A stretch of DNA of 64,000 bases from Onchidella celtica (lineage: Eukaryota; Mollusca; Gastropoda; Systellommatophora; Onchidiidae). Location: NCBI GenBank assembly GCA_963931925.1, contig OZ007569.1:14186663-14250662 (forward strand), given 5' to 3'. Each line of letters opens with the position of its first letter. Position 1 is the stretch's first letter. This document shows positions 28,671 through 42,026 of this stretch, one piece after another. Under the pieces are notes generated by a model that was not told where the DNA came from, ran no database searches, and saw only the letters and a program-made list of their open reading frames with translations. The translations under genes were made by a program, and so were the position numbers.

Positions 28671-28930
28671 CTAGCGTAAGGACCCGTTCAGAGAACGGGT
28701 TGCATCTAGTTACTCAGTCGGCACACAAATTATGTAGATCAAGGTTAAAAACAACACGCACAATCGGCACACAGATTATGTAGATCTAGATAGAAAACAA
28801 CTCATAACTGGCACAGCAACACCCGCATGGCCCGTGCATAAGGCAGACGGCACAGAAGCTCATGACTTCAAACTTTGAAACGCAACCGGAAGTTTAAGGT
28901 CGCCCCAAAACAAAGGCAGGAGGGAGGCCA
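28671..28930 (-). mobile_element. Helitron-like 3' terminus with hairpin (tentative)
   Basis: A perfect hairpin (acccgttc, loop aga, gaacgggt; 28682-28700) is typical of the subterminal hairpin of Helitrons, which end in CTRR inserted before T. Both sides carry CTAG followed outward by T: 28671-28674 on the - strand, 7 bases from the hairpin, and 28706-28709 on the + strand, 5 bases away. The - orientation is preferred because of spacing and because the sequence to the right looks repetitive: two near-copies of a ~35-bp word containing ggcacaca and attatgtagatc (28727-28800). The right-hand boundary is not determined. Confidence 0.5.
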
Positions 28931-31900
28931 TCATTGTTGAGGAGAAAGCATTATTCGATTTTTAGGCATATTTTCATTTATTACAAAATTACGATATTTC
29001 GTTTTCATGTCAAAGGAATAGACATAGTAGCAAAAAGAACTATCTTTCACATGTAATTTTTTTCAGGTCTGGGCATTTCTTCCTCGCAGCAGTGAATTTT
29101 TTTTCCTTGCTGTTTTGTTATAGAGATTTTGCTATTCGATTATTTCTCAGCTTCGGAGTCTATAACCAAGATCACCCAGGGCGGTTTTGAATGTTGTTGA
29201 AAATATATAAAATGATTTTTCGAATTTTTGAGTTGTTACAGTCTTAAGGAACGGTGGCGATATTTAGACAACTGGAGTTGCAAACGCCCTTTTTTGTTCC
29301 AAGCAAATTCAGTATTTTTAATATTGACATCACTTGAAAATTTGTCAACCTCTTTGCACTGAGTTCTACAACTCAGACTGTAAAAAGATCACATTGTGTG
29401 AAGGGTAATTAGTGTAACAAAGAAGCATTACATATGCAGACGCACATTATTTTCATATACACTATATTACTTTGGGGGGAGGGGGGAATAACGAGGAGGC
29501 TGTCATCATAAAAGTTTAGGCCCCTAGATAACTAACTGACAAACGATCCATTTGTAATAGCGGAAGATAATAATAATAATCTAAAAAAAAAAAAGAGATC
29601 ATCTGGACCACTGGATAGAGCTTACCGCTTTTAACAGGTCGTTAATAGGTTTATCCCCAGGCATCTCCAACGCTGTCAATAGCGAGGCTAGACTGGCGAA
29701 GAATGTTAAGTAACGGCTGTTATTGTATTTAAAATATAGGTTTGTGTCACAAAACTAGCCATGCATTTTACAACTTACTAAATTTGTTTTATGCACCTTA
29801 CAGGCCAGGTTTTCAGCACAAAGGACGGACGCTGAAAATGAAGAGCTTATGCACAAAGGAGAGAGATACTGTCGGAATGGTATTAAACATCAATACGCTG
29901 CCGCAAGTACAGATGCTGTGAATGGCGTCAGTTGTGGATTTACTAGATCTGTATATATATTCAAGACAGGTCCCGAATACTATGCTGTCATAATGGGGTG
30001 CAGACAGAAAGGCAGCACTGTAACAGGGCGGTATATACTTATTGTGTCTTAATTGTGTATGATTAGTTTCTAATGGCGTGGTGTGAAAAGCCACACAAAT
30101 TAAATGCCTTGCGTACTTTGAGCAGAAATATTACACTATTTAGAATCACTTGTAAGTGTAATGACCATTGTGCAACTTGGAAGTTCCACCTATGAGCAAC
30201 CAATTAACAGGACACAAAAACAAAACAAAAAGTCAACACAAAAAAACGGGACATGTTTCCTCGGACAACAATCCCAACTCCACATCTTTGGCAATTATTT
30301 GCAGGCAATAATTTATAACTTTTCACTAGTTGTTTGAACACTGTTTGGCGTGGATCTGAATTGAAAGTGAAATAATTATGCTGGTGGTTTTTTTTTGTAG
30401 CCAGTAACAAAAGAAACTGCGGCAGGCTCCAATCTAATATAACAAAAAACACAAATGAATGAAAACGTTTCATTGCGTATGTAAAACTTCATAATTTTTT
30501 TTTTTTCATGTTTCACTTGACCTGAAATCTAACATTTGGAAACCTGTGCATAATTTGAATGTGAACGGCTGTTCTTGTGTGGATTAAGGGGGTAAGTGAA
30601 CAAAGCTTTGGGGAGATTAACACTTGGCTTGTGTGCGTTATTAAATGATTATTGGCACTGGCAACGTGTGCCCTACATCAAATAAGACCAGAAATTAATG
30701 GTTATCTAACAAATTTTTTTTTATTAATTCAAAGGATTTAAGTAGATTTACATATTTTCTTTTGTAAGGTGCATACAGTTCTCTTGGAACATCACAATTA
30801 CTGTCCATTGACCTTGCATAAAAGATCGTTCTGCTTTACTGGGTGTACGGCAGAATTTATTACAGCTTTATAACTTAACCCCATATTAAAATGAGAAAAT
30901 TGAATTCTAGTTGAGCTGTCACAACTACCCTCCACCTCATTTTATGACTAGCATTTAAAGCAGCTCGTATGCACGGGTGGTGCAAAACTAACGTTTATTT
31001 CAATGAGTGTGGCCTGTCAAGGATCTTTTGTTACCCAAATGCAAACCTGCTCTTGTAATATCATCGTTCAGTGGAGAAAAGGTTCGACCCGCATCCGCTA
31101 GCATTTGAAGTGTTTCGCTCTGTCACAAAAATTAGTTTTTCTTCCATGTCGCACCACAGCTGATCAACATGAGTGAACAGGTTCGTGTTACGCTACAATG
31201 GTATTTGATGTAACAATAAAAGCTCAAGAAGACGAAAAAAAAAACGTCTTTGACAAAATAATAGAAAGGTGGATAAGAGTATGTCAATGGTTCTGTGCAT
31301 TTGTTTTGTTTCTAGAGTACACGTTTAATGTCTAGATATGATATTAAAATGATTTCTTTATTTATAATGTTTTGCCTCTTTTTGTGTACATTGAACAAAA
31401 TTCGTCCAGAACAGGTCTACCGTGTCACTGTCAGAATTCTCTCATCAGAAACGAAAAATGTGGCAAACCATTTCAGATGTTAATCGTATGTTAATTAAGA
31501 TATAATATTTTAATGTTGTACAAGTAACTTGTATGATCGCAATTTGCATGAGATCGTGGCGACCGATAGTTGACAACGTTAAGAGCCGTTATTCCAGTTT
31601 GATACTCACAAGATCTTTAAAAGCTTATAGAATGTGCACAAATTTTCTGAGTGTAACTCTTTACGACAGGTTCAGCTGTTGGCCACTCTTCGTTATGGCT
31701 TCATATTCTTTGAGTCAACTCATTCTGCCTAAAATCCTCACAATACCTCTGCTGTATACCCGTCCATTCTCTCACTTTGTTGTTTATAATAATATGAGCC
31801 AAGAGACACTCAAATGAGACGTTTCAATTATGCTTAATTTTAAAGATAAGCTGGGCTGTGACGAGCGATAAGGAATCGAGTGAGTCAGGGTTGACATTAA

Positions 31901-34900
31901 GGTAGAAACATCCCCCCCCCCCCCCCCCAAAAGTAACCTTTATGTCCTCACTAATTTCAGAATAAATGTTAAGCAACAAGCATTATGATAGCGCGCATAA
32001 AATGCGACTTGCCGTCGTGTTGCAATCGTGTCTCAGTTTCGTATTCATATCGATTGTGCAATGTGTCCGTGTATCGTATTGTGTGGGCCATTTCCATTTT
32101 GTCGCCCGGATTTAAGAAAAAAAAATGCGACTTGACTACAACGCAACTGCAAAGCAACAAAGTTGCAATTTAATGCGAGCCTATCCTCAGAAAGGGTTGG
32201 CGAAAAGGGGGGGGGGGGGTGGATGCAAATTGAAAGAGAAACTGAGGGATAGAGTTAATAACAGGTTTCAATGGAAGTGTTGTTGTCAGATGACAAAAGC
32301 GTGTGTGTGTGTGTGGGCGAGAGGGCGGGGGGGGGGGGCGAGATCTGTAGGAAAAAAATTGACGTCAACGGACATACAAGGGTGAGAAAGCAGGAAATAA
32401 TTTAGGAAATATTATTTTTCACAACCACATTTTGTTCCATGGAATCTGTCCTGAACTCAACGTTGAGCTCTTTGTTTTGGGGGGGGGGGGGGGGGATCTC
32501 TGCCTTTGTCCCGAACGCAGGAAGGTGTGCGACATTTTCAAATCTTCACAGGTCATGTGAACCTTGGTAAATTTATTCACTGTTATACATTAACTAAAAA
32601 GCTGTATCAGGGATTGCGGGCACTTGTTAAAAAGTAATTATCATAACTAGATATTTTTAAGAATGACCCTTTTCTGGTCGGTATTATCTCCTTTGGCGTT
32701 TTGGTGACGATAGGGGAACATTGTGCATTATACAGTAACTGAACAACAGAGGTAACACCAGATTTGCTACAATAATTAACTTTGTACAAAGGTGAACTGG
32801 CTCTCACTGTATGATTAAATTCAAACATTAGATATAGCAGTACATGCGTTGCTTTGATAATACTTTGTACGGATAGAGCAGCAGAGATGTGGTTGTTTGA
32901 GCAAAGAAAGAATTAGATTGTATCAGAATCTGTTATCATTATTATTATTATTATTATTATCATTATTATTGTTATTATTATTGTTGTTGTTGTTGTTGTT
33001 GTTATATTGCCATTAGGATATTTGGCACAGACCAGTTATGAACTAAGAGACTTCCTGAAACAATGAAAACACCAAATTGTACCGTCTGGCTAGATTGAGT
33101 TTGGTTTACACGTTGTTGATTTTTTTTTTTTATGTTGTTGTTGTCGTTGTTGCTGCTTTGTGGCCAATGCTAAATTCAGAATCATGACTGCCACTAGAAT
33201 CTTTTCGTTCGCGACTTGAAAGCATTTAATTTTTTCGGAAACTAGCCACAAGTTGATACCCGTAAGAAAAAGCCTATTCTGAGCCTCTTGGCTAGATGGT
33301 CCAAAATGTCTCTAGTTAAAAGAAAACAAATGCCACAATAAGGTCTGTTAAAAGTTCAGTTCTGTTATCCGAATTAGAATCTAGGCTCCTTGTCGGTAAT
33401 CAGCAGAGTAATCTTACCTGCTCGATGACTAAATTTTTAGATTTCGAATCACTAACGTCATAGTTTTGACCTACAAAATCCGGTTTTCCTAAGCCCAATT
33501 CTGTGCTATTCCTGTGGATATTGTACTCTTGCAAACTGATCCATGTGTTATTTTCGATACTCTATGACCGCCATCATTACTACCAACACTGTCATGTTAC
33601 CGGCAATTTGCCAGTCCATAAGCTTCAGCTTCCGTTGTCTCTCTTTTGTATCCAGTTGTCTTTTCACAAACCGAAATCCTTAGCAACACAATGCCAAGCG
33701 AGGAATCTTTTAGCCTGCGGATCCGTAAGATAATCTGATACGGTGATTAGAGACCCCCGAACCGTGGATCAGCGACGTCTCAGTTATAATGATAACTCCC
33801 TTGTCGTGGTCCGAAGATCAGAGCAGATTAGAGTCAACTCATGGCTCACGCTTTTGTTTTCCTGCCCACGCGCGTACGACCACCAAGTGTTCGGGAGCAG
33901 ATGTCGAGTCACGTCTAGGATGGGGCACCCACTTATTTCACAAGATGCTTGCACGGACTCCTCGTCATTTGGGGAGCTTGACTTCTTCCTTCGGGGTATC
34001 TTGGTTCTTCGTCTGCAATTATTCTGCTAAGAACCGCCAAGAAATTGCCCTAGGGACAGTTCCACAACAGTTCCAGAGGGGTGACACATGTCGTTTTCAT
34101 TGATATAGTCCTAGAGCTCAAGTAAACAAGGGTGGACCTTGAAACAACACCCTGAAAGAAATAGTTAATGGTGTCTTTGATAGACCTAGTTGGTTATAGC
34201 AACTTCAACATTAGGTTGTATAATTAGATAACTGCTTATTACGCAGAAAACCGTGGGTCACCACATTGGCCATATTTGATAAGTTCGACCCGCTTTTGTG
34301 ATGCCCCTGTATGACCTTCCTGGTAATGAAATGTTTAACAAAATAAAAAACAACAAAAAAAGGCAAGCCTACATGGTTGATTTGTGTTTTTATTCTTCCT
34401 TTGAGTGTAGTTGCTATTGAAAGCCTTCGGTGAGCGAGCTGTTTTAGCTATCGTATACACTGGAGATTTATGTGTTTGTTTTCGGTTTCTGACAGGACCA
34501 GGTAAAGGTAAAAATGAAGTACAAAAAAGATGCACTGGACTATAGAACGTTTAAAATTTCCATTTCAGCACTCGAGATGAATAACTATTACAACGCAACT
34601 ATACATGCGTGATAAACGTAGCTGAAGTTGGGCGTTTTGAAAACAAGAGACGATTACCAAAGATGAAATAGGCCAGTTTCTTAACATATTGAACTGACAT
34701 ATTGTGAACCAGTGTGGTTTACCTACCCACAAAAATAACAGCCTTAGGGTGATCTTCACCTTTACATCTGTCACAGTGCGATATCGACAGCTCTTGTGAT
34801 TTAGTGTTTTTTACCGAGGGGTCAACCAGTTTAAAGTGTAGCCTGATTCTCTGCTACAAGATTGGGCTTTTTTTTCCCCTCTCTGTTCTCGTTTTTATGT

Positions 34901-37900
34901 TTCAGGTCATTCAGAAATAAATCTGTCAGTTTACAAGTCCAACCCAGTGGAAGAAAAACAAATTGTCGCCTTGTAATACAAATGTTTTCAGTGGCAGTAA
35001 AGATCCTGTTTTTCTGTGGATTATTCCATTATGTGTTATAATTAAGTGCCTTTCTTCTCCGTCAACCACCTTCCGAAAGATCGCCTGGAGGAACAGCATA
35101 ATTATTCACCCCCCAAAAAATCTGTCCTCATTTTGTATCTCTGTGTGCAAAGAAACACACAAATTCTGAAGCCAAACGTCAACGGCCCCCCTTCTCAATA
35201 TTGCTCCGCGACGCTGTCTTGAAAGATACCGGTTCGCTGTTAAAACTTCTCATTAAAGTGATTGCTTATAAAGAGGAAGGCCCCAGTTTCTCTAGTCACA
35301 TTTCCACAACTTCATTGTAAGGATTCATAGGCAAATTTGTGTAATGAATCCCCGGTGTTCCTAGTGTAATGACGGGGAAGTCTTTGGAATCAAACACAAA
35401 TCTAGCCACACGACCCAATGTTTGCTGATTCTTGATTAAGGTTTGGGCTCTCTAGCCAGTGTTAGCTATAAAATAATGATAGGCACCTCTCTCTGTCACG
35501 CCATATCATTATAATGCCCATATCTTTCACATGGCCGTTTGCTTATTGTGGTCGTCTACCTTTAAATTGCATAGTGTTCAAGTAGCTGAGATCTCCAGTC
35601 GTTCATAGTATCAGTAAGATGGCAGTTTCATCATACTGACAATTATTTTCGTTCAGGGCAATCAAGTAGACACTGAGACAGGGAGAAACAAATTCAACAT
35701 TCCCACCTGTTTTGAAGATAAAAAGATTTGGTACGTCTTGCAACTGATTTAAAATAATTTGTTCTTAAATATTTGAAATGAACACAGGACAATGATTGTA
35801 GTGTACTCATACTGTTCCTGTTCAGCAAACCCTCGCACATACTTTCTTACTCTTTCATTTAATCCCTTCTGCAAGTCACATTGTATCTTTTACTTACTGA
35901 AACACGTGGTAGGATGTAAAAGTATTGATTGAGAGGCGTTCAATAAATATGGATACAATTCAGTCTAAGGAGGAAGCAGCAAATACTTTCAAGACGTCAC
36001 CAAGTCTAAATCCTTAGCATAACAATGAACATTTTTTTTTTCAGTTCGCAGAAAATCCTTATAAAACGAATTCCATTCACTTTCATAATGCCTGGCATAA
36101 GCGAGAGTTATATGATTCTAATGTACCTACGTGGTACCATTCAAAATTATTTCAAAAATACAACAAGGGTACTCGGCGTCTTGAAGTTGGTCATTTGGAA
36201 CACATCTGTATGCTAAATAATAGAGTTACATTTCATGTAGTTGATTAAGTCTGGTGTCCACACGAGTGACATGCCCAGAAATAAAATTACCCAGCTGTTG
36301 ACGTCAGCGTGGGGGGGGGAGGGGGGGCGTTTTTGTGTTTTGTTTTGTTTTTGTGGAAGGGGGTGAGTGCCTGTGTGTATGCGCTGGTGTAAGAATGTAC
36401 ATGTGTAAAATACTTTCGTATTTGCTTGTTTTTGTGGCTTTGCAGGTCTTCAGCCTGCATCTACTTTAGTTTTCTTTTTAAACAGAAACACACTTAAGCC
36501 TTTTCAGGACACCAATCTGGACACGTCAGCTTATGTAGGAAATTCCGAGGAGCTCCTTATCATTCAGTTGCAAATAGCCTGGAAAAAAGGACACAACATG
36601 TTAACTCTCTTAAGCCATGCTCACACAGGCAGGGCAAAAACGTTAACCCCTTGAGTTCGGCCCAGTGAAACGGAGAAAGAAGTTGTGTAAACTTCTAGCA
36701 ACAAGATCCTCATTTCATGGTCAAACACAGGACCGAGAGTTACGGCCCCTGACACTCTAGCAAACACGAGCCGTGTGCCGTTGTCCAGATCTCGAATTAC
36801 TCGTGTTCAAACTTCCAATCGGCTAATCGCCGACAGCGACCCTCACTTAATTGAAACTCTAGATGTCCGGATCCAGGCCAAAAGATCTTCACGATTCCCA
36901 GAGCTGAGCCTCTTTACTACTGAGTCCCGCAGGCCCGAGGCAAAGTTGAAACCACTGCAGTGTTACATACAGCAATTCATACTAAAATCAGAGTTCACCT
37001 TTAAATGAGTTCTGAAATACTGGTCGAAAAATATGAATACTGGTAAACGGAATGTAAGTTAGCTTGCCTGTTTACGTGGACAAAATGTATATGAGAAAAC
37101 ACAAAAACGTTACATTTTGATACATTTACAATTTCGTTAGTTTGAATGAGTCGAGTAAGCATCGGATTCTCTGTTCTACGGAAAAACTGTGTAGCTAAGC
37201 CTCGCGTAAGAAATAATACAGACACGAATTTCATGATAATTTACGGAAGAATTTAAGAAGTTGGGGTCATTTTGTTGTTCTTCAGTTGTTATTGTTTTTT
37301 CTCTCTTCGTAGAGCGGTTACTCTGCTTGTATCCTTAAACTCTAAAATTGTTACAGCTATCTGTTCGATATGGTTATTCTTTTTGATATGACAGTGTTAT
37401 CTAGAGATTGTTTTCCCGTGTATGTGTTTTGCAGTGCAACTCTAGTTTCAAACTCATCATGATGAAACTAAAAATAATAACAAAAATACTCAATTTTCCC
37501 CACAAAGTTTAATTGCCCACTTGAAGTGTATGAACCTTCCACGATCATCTTGTCTTAATTAGCTTTACCTGGATCACAACGGTTTTTTTTTTGTGTGTAT
37601 TGTAACAATTGCCTCATTTTGTTTCGTTTTGTTTTTTTCTTCTCCCACTTCGTCCAGAGTGTATTAAAAATCGGATCTATTCCAATGAACGAGTAATACG
37701 CTGAAGTGCCCTTGTAAAGATTTTTTTTCCTTTTTTTAAAAAAGTGCTTAGGGGGTAAATTGACATTATACACTATTAGACATTCGTGGCAGAGATATTT
37801 TCTCGGGGCAGGCTTTATTTGATAACAACTTAATTAGTTATGACACTAAGAAGGAGAGAATTTACTGCTGTGACATACCCGTGCGAATTGAGTGTCGCAT

Positions 37901-39673
37901 CATTGCCGGCTTTCTTAGGCCTGAGTGTGTGATTCTGTAACTACGTGGAAGTGTCTATGCTTATGTTAGGTTACCAATATACATGATCGTTATTATGTAG
38001 ACATTTATCTCATGGTGTCACTGTGTCCAATGTGATATTTCTTTGACCTTTTACACTTAATAACAATATTAATAGAACTGCCTGCACAGTTTCAGAGGTG
38101 CATTTTTTAAATGAATAGCTTTAGCTGTTTACCTCAGGTGTAACTTTAAGAGCACAATTTTTTTAATTATTATTTCAATTATTTAAAAACCTGTACAACT
38201 TAATTGAGTGGTGAATAATAGTAGAGTATTTATGGTCATGAAAACTGAGTTTTCACCTGGTTGTGTTCTCAAAAAGTAAAAAAAAAGAAACATTTACTAT
38301 AAACCTAAAGTATCTTAAAATGTTATTGTGTACACAAACCTCAAGTCCCCGCGGGCCCAAGGACAAAACTTTGTGTTGAAAATGAAACACAGTCGTAATG
38401 GAATCTAGGTACAACTAAATTTATATAGTCCGATTGCTCACAAAATACTTTCAAGAGGTCCTGTTTGGCATCTGGGGTGATCTGAGTGTCTTATAGGTGT
38501 AAGGGGTATGATGAAGTGTATTTATTTATTCATTTACGAGCCGTATGAGCAGGGCGGTAGGTCCTGTTAAAAATCCTGTGAGTTTTGTTTTTTTTAATGA
38601 GATTTATTTATTTGTTTACTCATTTATTTATTATCTATGTATTTACTTGCTTATTTACTTTGTTATTTGTTCAATTATCATTTATTGTCTCTATCGAAGA
38701 CTTTTTCCTTTCTCTCTTGTCTTCCCTAGATTTGGATAAGGATAGAAAAAAAAAAACAAGTGCGAAATTTCAAAAGTTTCTCTCAAAATATTAAGTTTGA
38801 ACGTTTTGCTTTTTTCCCTCCAATTTACGGTGCCAAGGTAGGTATTAAAAGTTCTCAGGAAATTTAACAAATATATATTTTATAACCAAAGCCACATTCA
38901 TTTTTGCCACCCAGACACGGGCAAAGCGACAGCTCATGCGTGGTGCCCCATGAAGAGAGCGTACCTGATGATGACACACATACTCCCCAGTCTACCCGGG
39001 ACAATGTCGCCACTGATGTCGGATCACTGACAAAGCGATTGTTTATTAGGCTGTAATTTAGTGGGAGATCGCACGCGGGCTTCCTGCAGTACTGCACTCA
39101 TCATCTTAGAACACAATGGTAAAATCTGCTTTACGGTACACAAAAGAGGTGTCATTTGCTAATTAACGGTGTCGGATGGCTCAAAGACGTAAGCATGGCC
39201 TGGGGTGAGTTCTCACGGGTGAGCCAGACATGAAATAGGAGCAGATTATTGGAAATAGATAGGGATTTGAATAGAATGAAGGGAGACAGGGGAGGATACA
39301 CTGATGAGGGTACAGGATCCCAGGAGTGACAAGGGCCTCTCGGAGAAATTAGAACAAAAGCGCGTCTGACGTTCATGGGGAGAGAAGGCGATACAGGCAT
39401 GACTTTCTATAGAGGTAGAGAGAAGACAGAAATAGATCTATTACATTACACATAGGAATGAAGACATGGTGACAGACTGACAGGTAACAGGTGAATCGGG
39501 TGGGTGGTTTGGCAGCGCCGCAGGTAGCCCAGTTTTCAATGTTTTAAATAGATGGAAAGACCAGGAAATAAAAAATACGGTTTCGGTGATTGGTGCGGAA
39601 AAGATTTCGGTATGTAAATTGGACTTTTTCAAAATTTTATTTTGTTGCCCTTTTTTTTAGAGAGAGGAGAAAA

Positions 39674-39678
<5 letters not shown>
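28931..39678. other. Long gene-poor stretch
   Basis: About 10.7 kb without a supported exon. It holds a C-run near 31912-31928, G-runs near 32209-32219, 32331-32339 and 32480-32495, trinucleotide ATT and GTT arrays at 32937-33003, another G-rich patch near 36311-36327, and ATTT-like imperfect repeats near 38520-38540 and 38600-38670. The + strand open frames at 33743-34103 and 36775-37008 are the most protein-like in composition but have no recognised domain or consensus splice pair. Confidence 0.5.
38880..39110. promoter_or_regulatory. Possible conserved non-coding block
   Basis: Balanced-composition segment with gacaaagcgattgtttatta followed by ggctgtaattta, which resemble SOX-, forkhead- and homeodomain-type words, flanked by GC-richer DNA (gggcaaagcgacagctc). 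No coding frame is convincing. Confidence 0.2.

Positions 39679-39723
<45 letters not shown>
39679..39723. repeat. (GACA)n microsatellite
   Basis: About 11 GACA units at the left edge of a longer purine-rich minisatellite, joined to it by 90 bases of degenerate GA/GACA sequence. Confidence 0.95.
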
Positions 39724-39724
<1 letters not shown>

Positions 39725-39810
39725 GAAAGAGAGAGAGACAGAGTGAGAGAGACATGGGGGCAGAGAGAGACAGACAGAGAGAGGGACAGAGACAGAGGGG
39801 GAGACAGAGA

Positions 39811-40583
39811 GACGGAGAGGGACAGAGAGAGGGGGAGATACAGAGAGAGGGGGAGATACAGAGAGACGGAGAGGGACAGAGAGAGGGGGAGATACAGAGA
39901 GACGGAGAGGGACAGAGAGGGGGGAGATACAGAGAGACGGAGAGGGACAGAGAGAGGGGGAGATACAGAGAGACGGAGAGGGACAGAGAGAGGGGGAGAT
40001 ACAGAGAGACGGAGAGGGACAGAGAGAGGGGGAGATACAGAGAGACGGAGAGGGACAGAGAGAGGGGGAGATACAGAGAGACGGAGAGGGACAGAGAGAG
40101 GGGGAGATACAGACAGACGGAGAGGGACAGAGAGAGGGGGAGATACAGAGAGACAGAGAGGGACAGAGAGAGGGGGAGATACAGAGAGACGGAGAGGGAC
40201 AGAGAGAGGGGGAGATACAGAGAGACGGAGAAAGACAGAGAGAGGGGGAGATACAGAGAGACGGAGAGGGACAGAGAGAGGGGGAGATACAGAGAGACGG
40301 AGAGGGACAGAGAGAGGGGGAGATACAGAGAGACGGAGAAAGACAGAGAGAGGGGGAGATATAGAGAGACGGAGAGGGACAGAGAGAGGGGGAGATACGG
40401 AGAGACGGAGAGGGACAGAGAGAGGGGGAGATACAGAGAGACGGAGAGGGACAGAGAGAGGGGGAGATACAGAGAGACGGAGAGGGACAAAGAGAGGGGG
40501 AGATACAGAGAGACGGAGAGGGACAGAGAGAGGGGGAGATACAGAGAGACGGAGAGGGACAGAGAGAGAGAGAGAGAGAGAGA
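39811..40583. repeat. 36-bp purine-rich minisatellite, about 20 units
   Basis: The unit is 36 bp, opening with gacggagagggacagagag and continuing through a gggggagatacagaga word. About 20 units can be traced, with an 18-bp partial unit near 39847, a one-base-shorter unit near 39901-39935, and point variants such as gaaagac in place of gagggac. A short (AG)n tract closes the array (about 40561-40583). Because 36 is a multiple of 3, frames stay open and give RGTERGGDTERR-type repeats of 343 and 291 residues, and a Ser/Leu-rich string on the other strand. The one-base indel switches frames, which argues against coding selection. Confidence 0.93.
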
Positions 40584-41571
40584 ATCTAACCTATTTGGAT
40601 GTAGAGGCCAAGGTCCAATAGCATTCTAGCCGTCTCTGATCTCCCGCCTTCAGCAGAGAAAAAAAAGTTATTGTTTGTTTATGTGTTGTTGTTGTGTGTG
40701 TGTGCAATTTGTGACTAACTGCATTTACATGTACTTGTTTCTCTACGGATGGCTGTCAATGTGGACATGTTACAGACTGTGGATTTGAAAGTTCAGATTG
40801 AAGCACTGTGAAAATAAACTGTAAATAACTATAAAATCTTAACACAAATTGAGCAAAACTTTAGGATGTGAGCTCAAAAATGACAGTGTATTGGTGAACG
40901 GAAGAGCTGGGGAGATCTCAAAGGAAATAGAGGTGTCAAAAGTATGTAGAATAATACTCACATAAAAAGGCGCTCATTAAATCTGAGAGAATGCTGGCTT
41001 TGTATCACCCAGCGTGTCCTCTCAGCGACCGGGCATCACTTTTTCTTTTCCCGTTCTCCTTCTTTAGACATTAATTACTTCCCTTGGCTTTGAACATAGA
41101 GGCGCCGGAAGTGCCACACCCCTTTACATCTCATTACAGGAGACCACCCTGGTGTCTTGGTCATGGGGTCTCTCCCTCGGCGGCAGAACGATTGTCATGG
41201 GCTGGAGTGCAAGGTTATGTCAAATAAATGCGAGAATTTTTAATGAAAGTGAATTTAATGCGTGTATGGGTGTGTAGAAAGGAGGGAAGGCGTGAGAGAC
41301 GCTATTCTTTCATTTTGTTAAAATTTCAATGAATGTGGTACTTCTTTCATTAATTACCCATCCATCCATCCATCCCACAGTTCTCATACCTGCAAATCAA
41401 CTGTCAACAAGATGTATAATGATGGGGGGAGATCGTGTCGAGGGGAGAGGGTGAGGCGTCAGAGGTGATGACTGAGGAGGATGAAGAGTCAGGACGTCTG
41501 GACATCTAATATTGCAGTCTCCGGCTGTTTCATTCTCGGCAAGAAAGTCCCGACCGAAAGGCCAAAACTTA
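40584..41571. other. Non-coding stretch
   Basis: Ordinary AT-rich DNA with one CNE-like block (40970-41240) and a short tccatccatcc array at 41357-41375. No gene. Confidence 0.5.
40970..41240. promoter_or_regulatory. Possible enhancer-like conserved block
   Basis: Complex, balanced sequence between simple stretches. It contains agacattaattacttccc, ggctttgaacatag (TCF-like), aggcgccggaagtgcc (ETS-like ggaagt) and gaacgattgtcatgggctgg. No open frame of interest. Regulatory role is inferred from texture alone. Confidence 0.22.
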
Positions 41572-42026
41572 AGATGAGATAAGATAAGATAAATTTTATT
41601 CGTCCTTGTACAAGGAAATTTGTTTTGATCATTGAATACATAACAATACAGTTACAGAAGCAGAAAGTATGATATATAGCGCGCACACACACATATATAC
41701 ACACACACTGATAAATTAACAAAATTAACAGTGCACACAATATGCTTCCCTAACTAAAACACATTGACCTGACACGCAGGACATAATTCAACTGTGCACA
41801 GATTAGGATCAAGATGACGACATTATTGTAACATCCTAGTTGATGATGGAATAAACGATTTAAAGTAGCGCTCAGTTTTAGTTTTCTTTGACAACAGCCT
41901 TAAACTTCTTACAGATCTTATATATTCTTTGTTCAGGGGATGTTGGGGGTCATTTATAATAATATTAGCTTTTTTAATACTTACTACTGGCATTAAAATA
42001 TTGAGATAGATATTCTTAATTTCCAT
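41572..42026 (-). mobile_element. LINE (non-LTR retrotransposon) 3' end
   Basis: On the - strand a 67-codon frame (42026-41823) ends with TERYFKSFIPSSTRML, preceded by a HPLN word and a basic RSVRSLRLLSKK stretch. In invertebrate non-LTR retrotransposons the reverse-transcriptase ORF often ends with a pattern of this kind (RT/KTERY..SFIPS.IRL.N). About 250 bases of 3' UTR follow, including a TA/CA-rich patch (41685-41710). It finishes with a caaggacgaataaaatttat word and tandem atctt units (41572-41590), a normal LINE tail. No upstream polymerase motif is found, so this is a 5'-truncated dead copy. Confidence 0.7.

Noticed and set aside
33743-34103. Two overlapping + strand ORFs of 95 and 104 residues
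   Set aside because: No domain, no consensus splice pair, and two frames open at once with similar plausibility.
39590-40629. Long ORFs of 343, 291 (+) and 277 (-) residues
   Set aside because: They translate a 36-bp minisatellite and GACA/GA repeats; a one-base indel between units switches the frame, and both strands are open.
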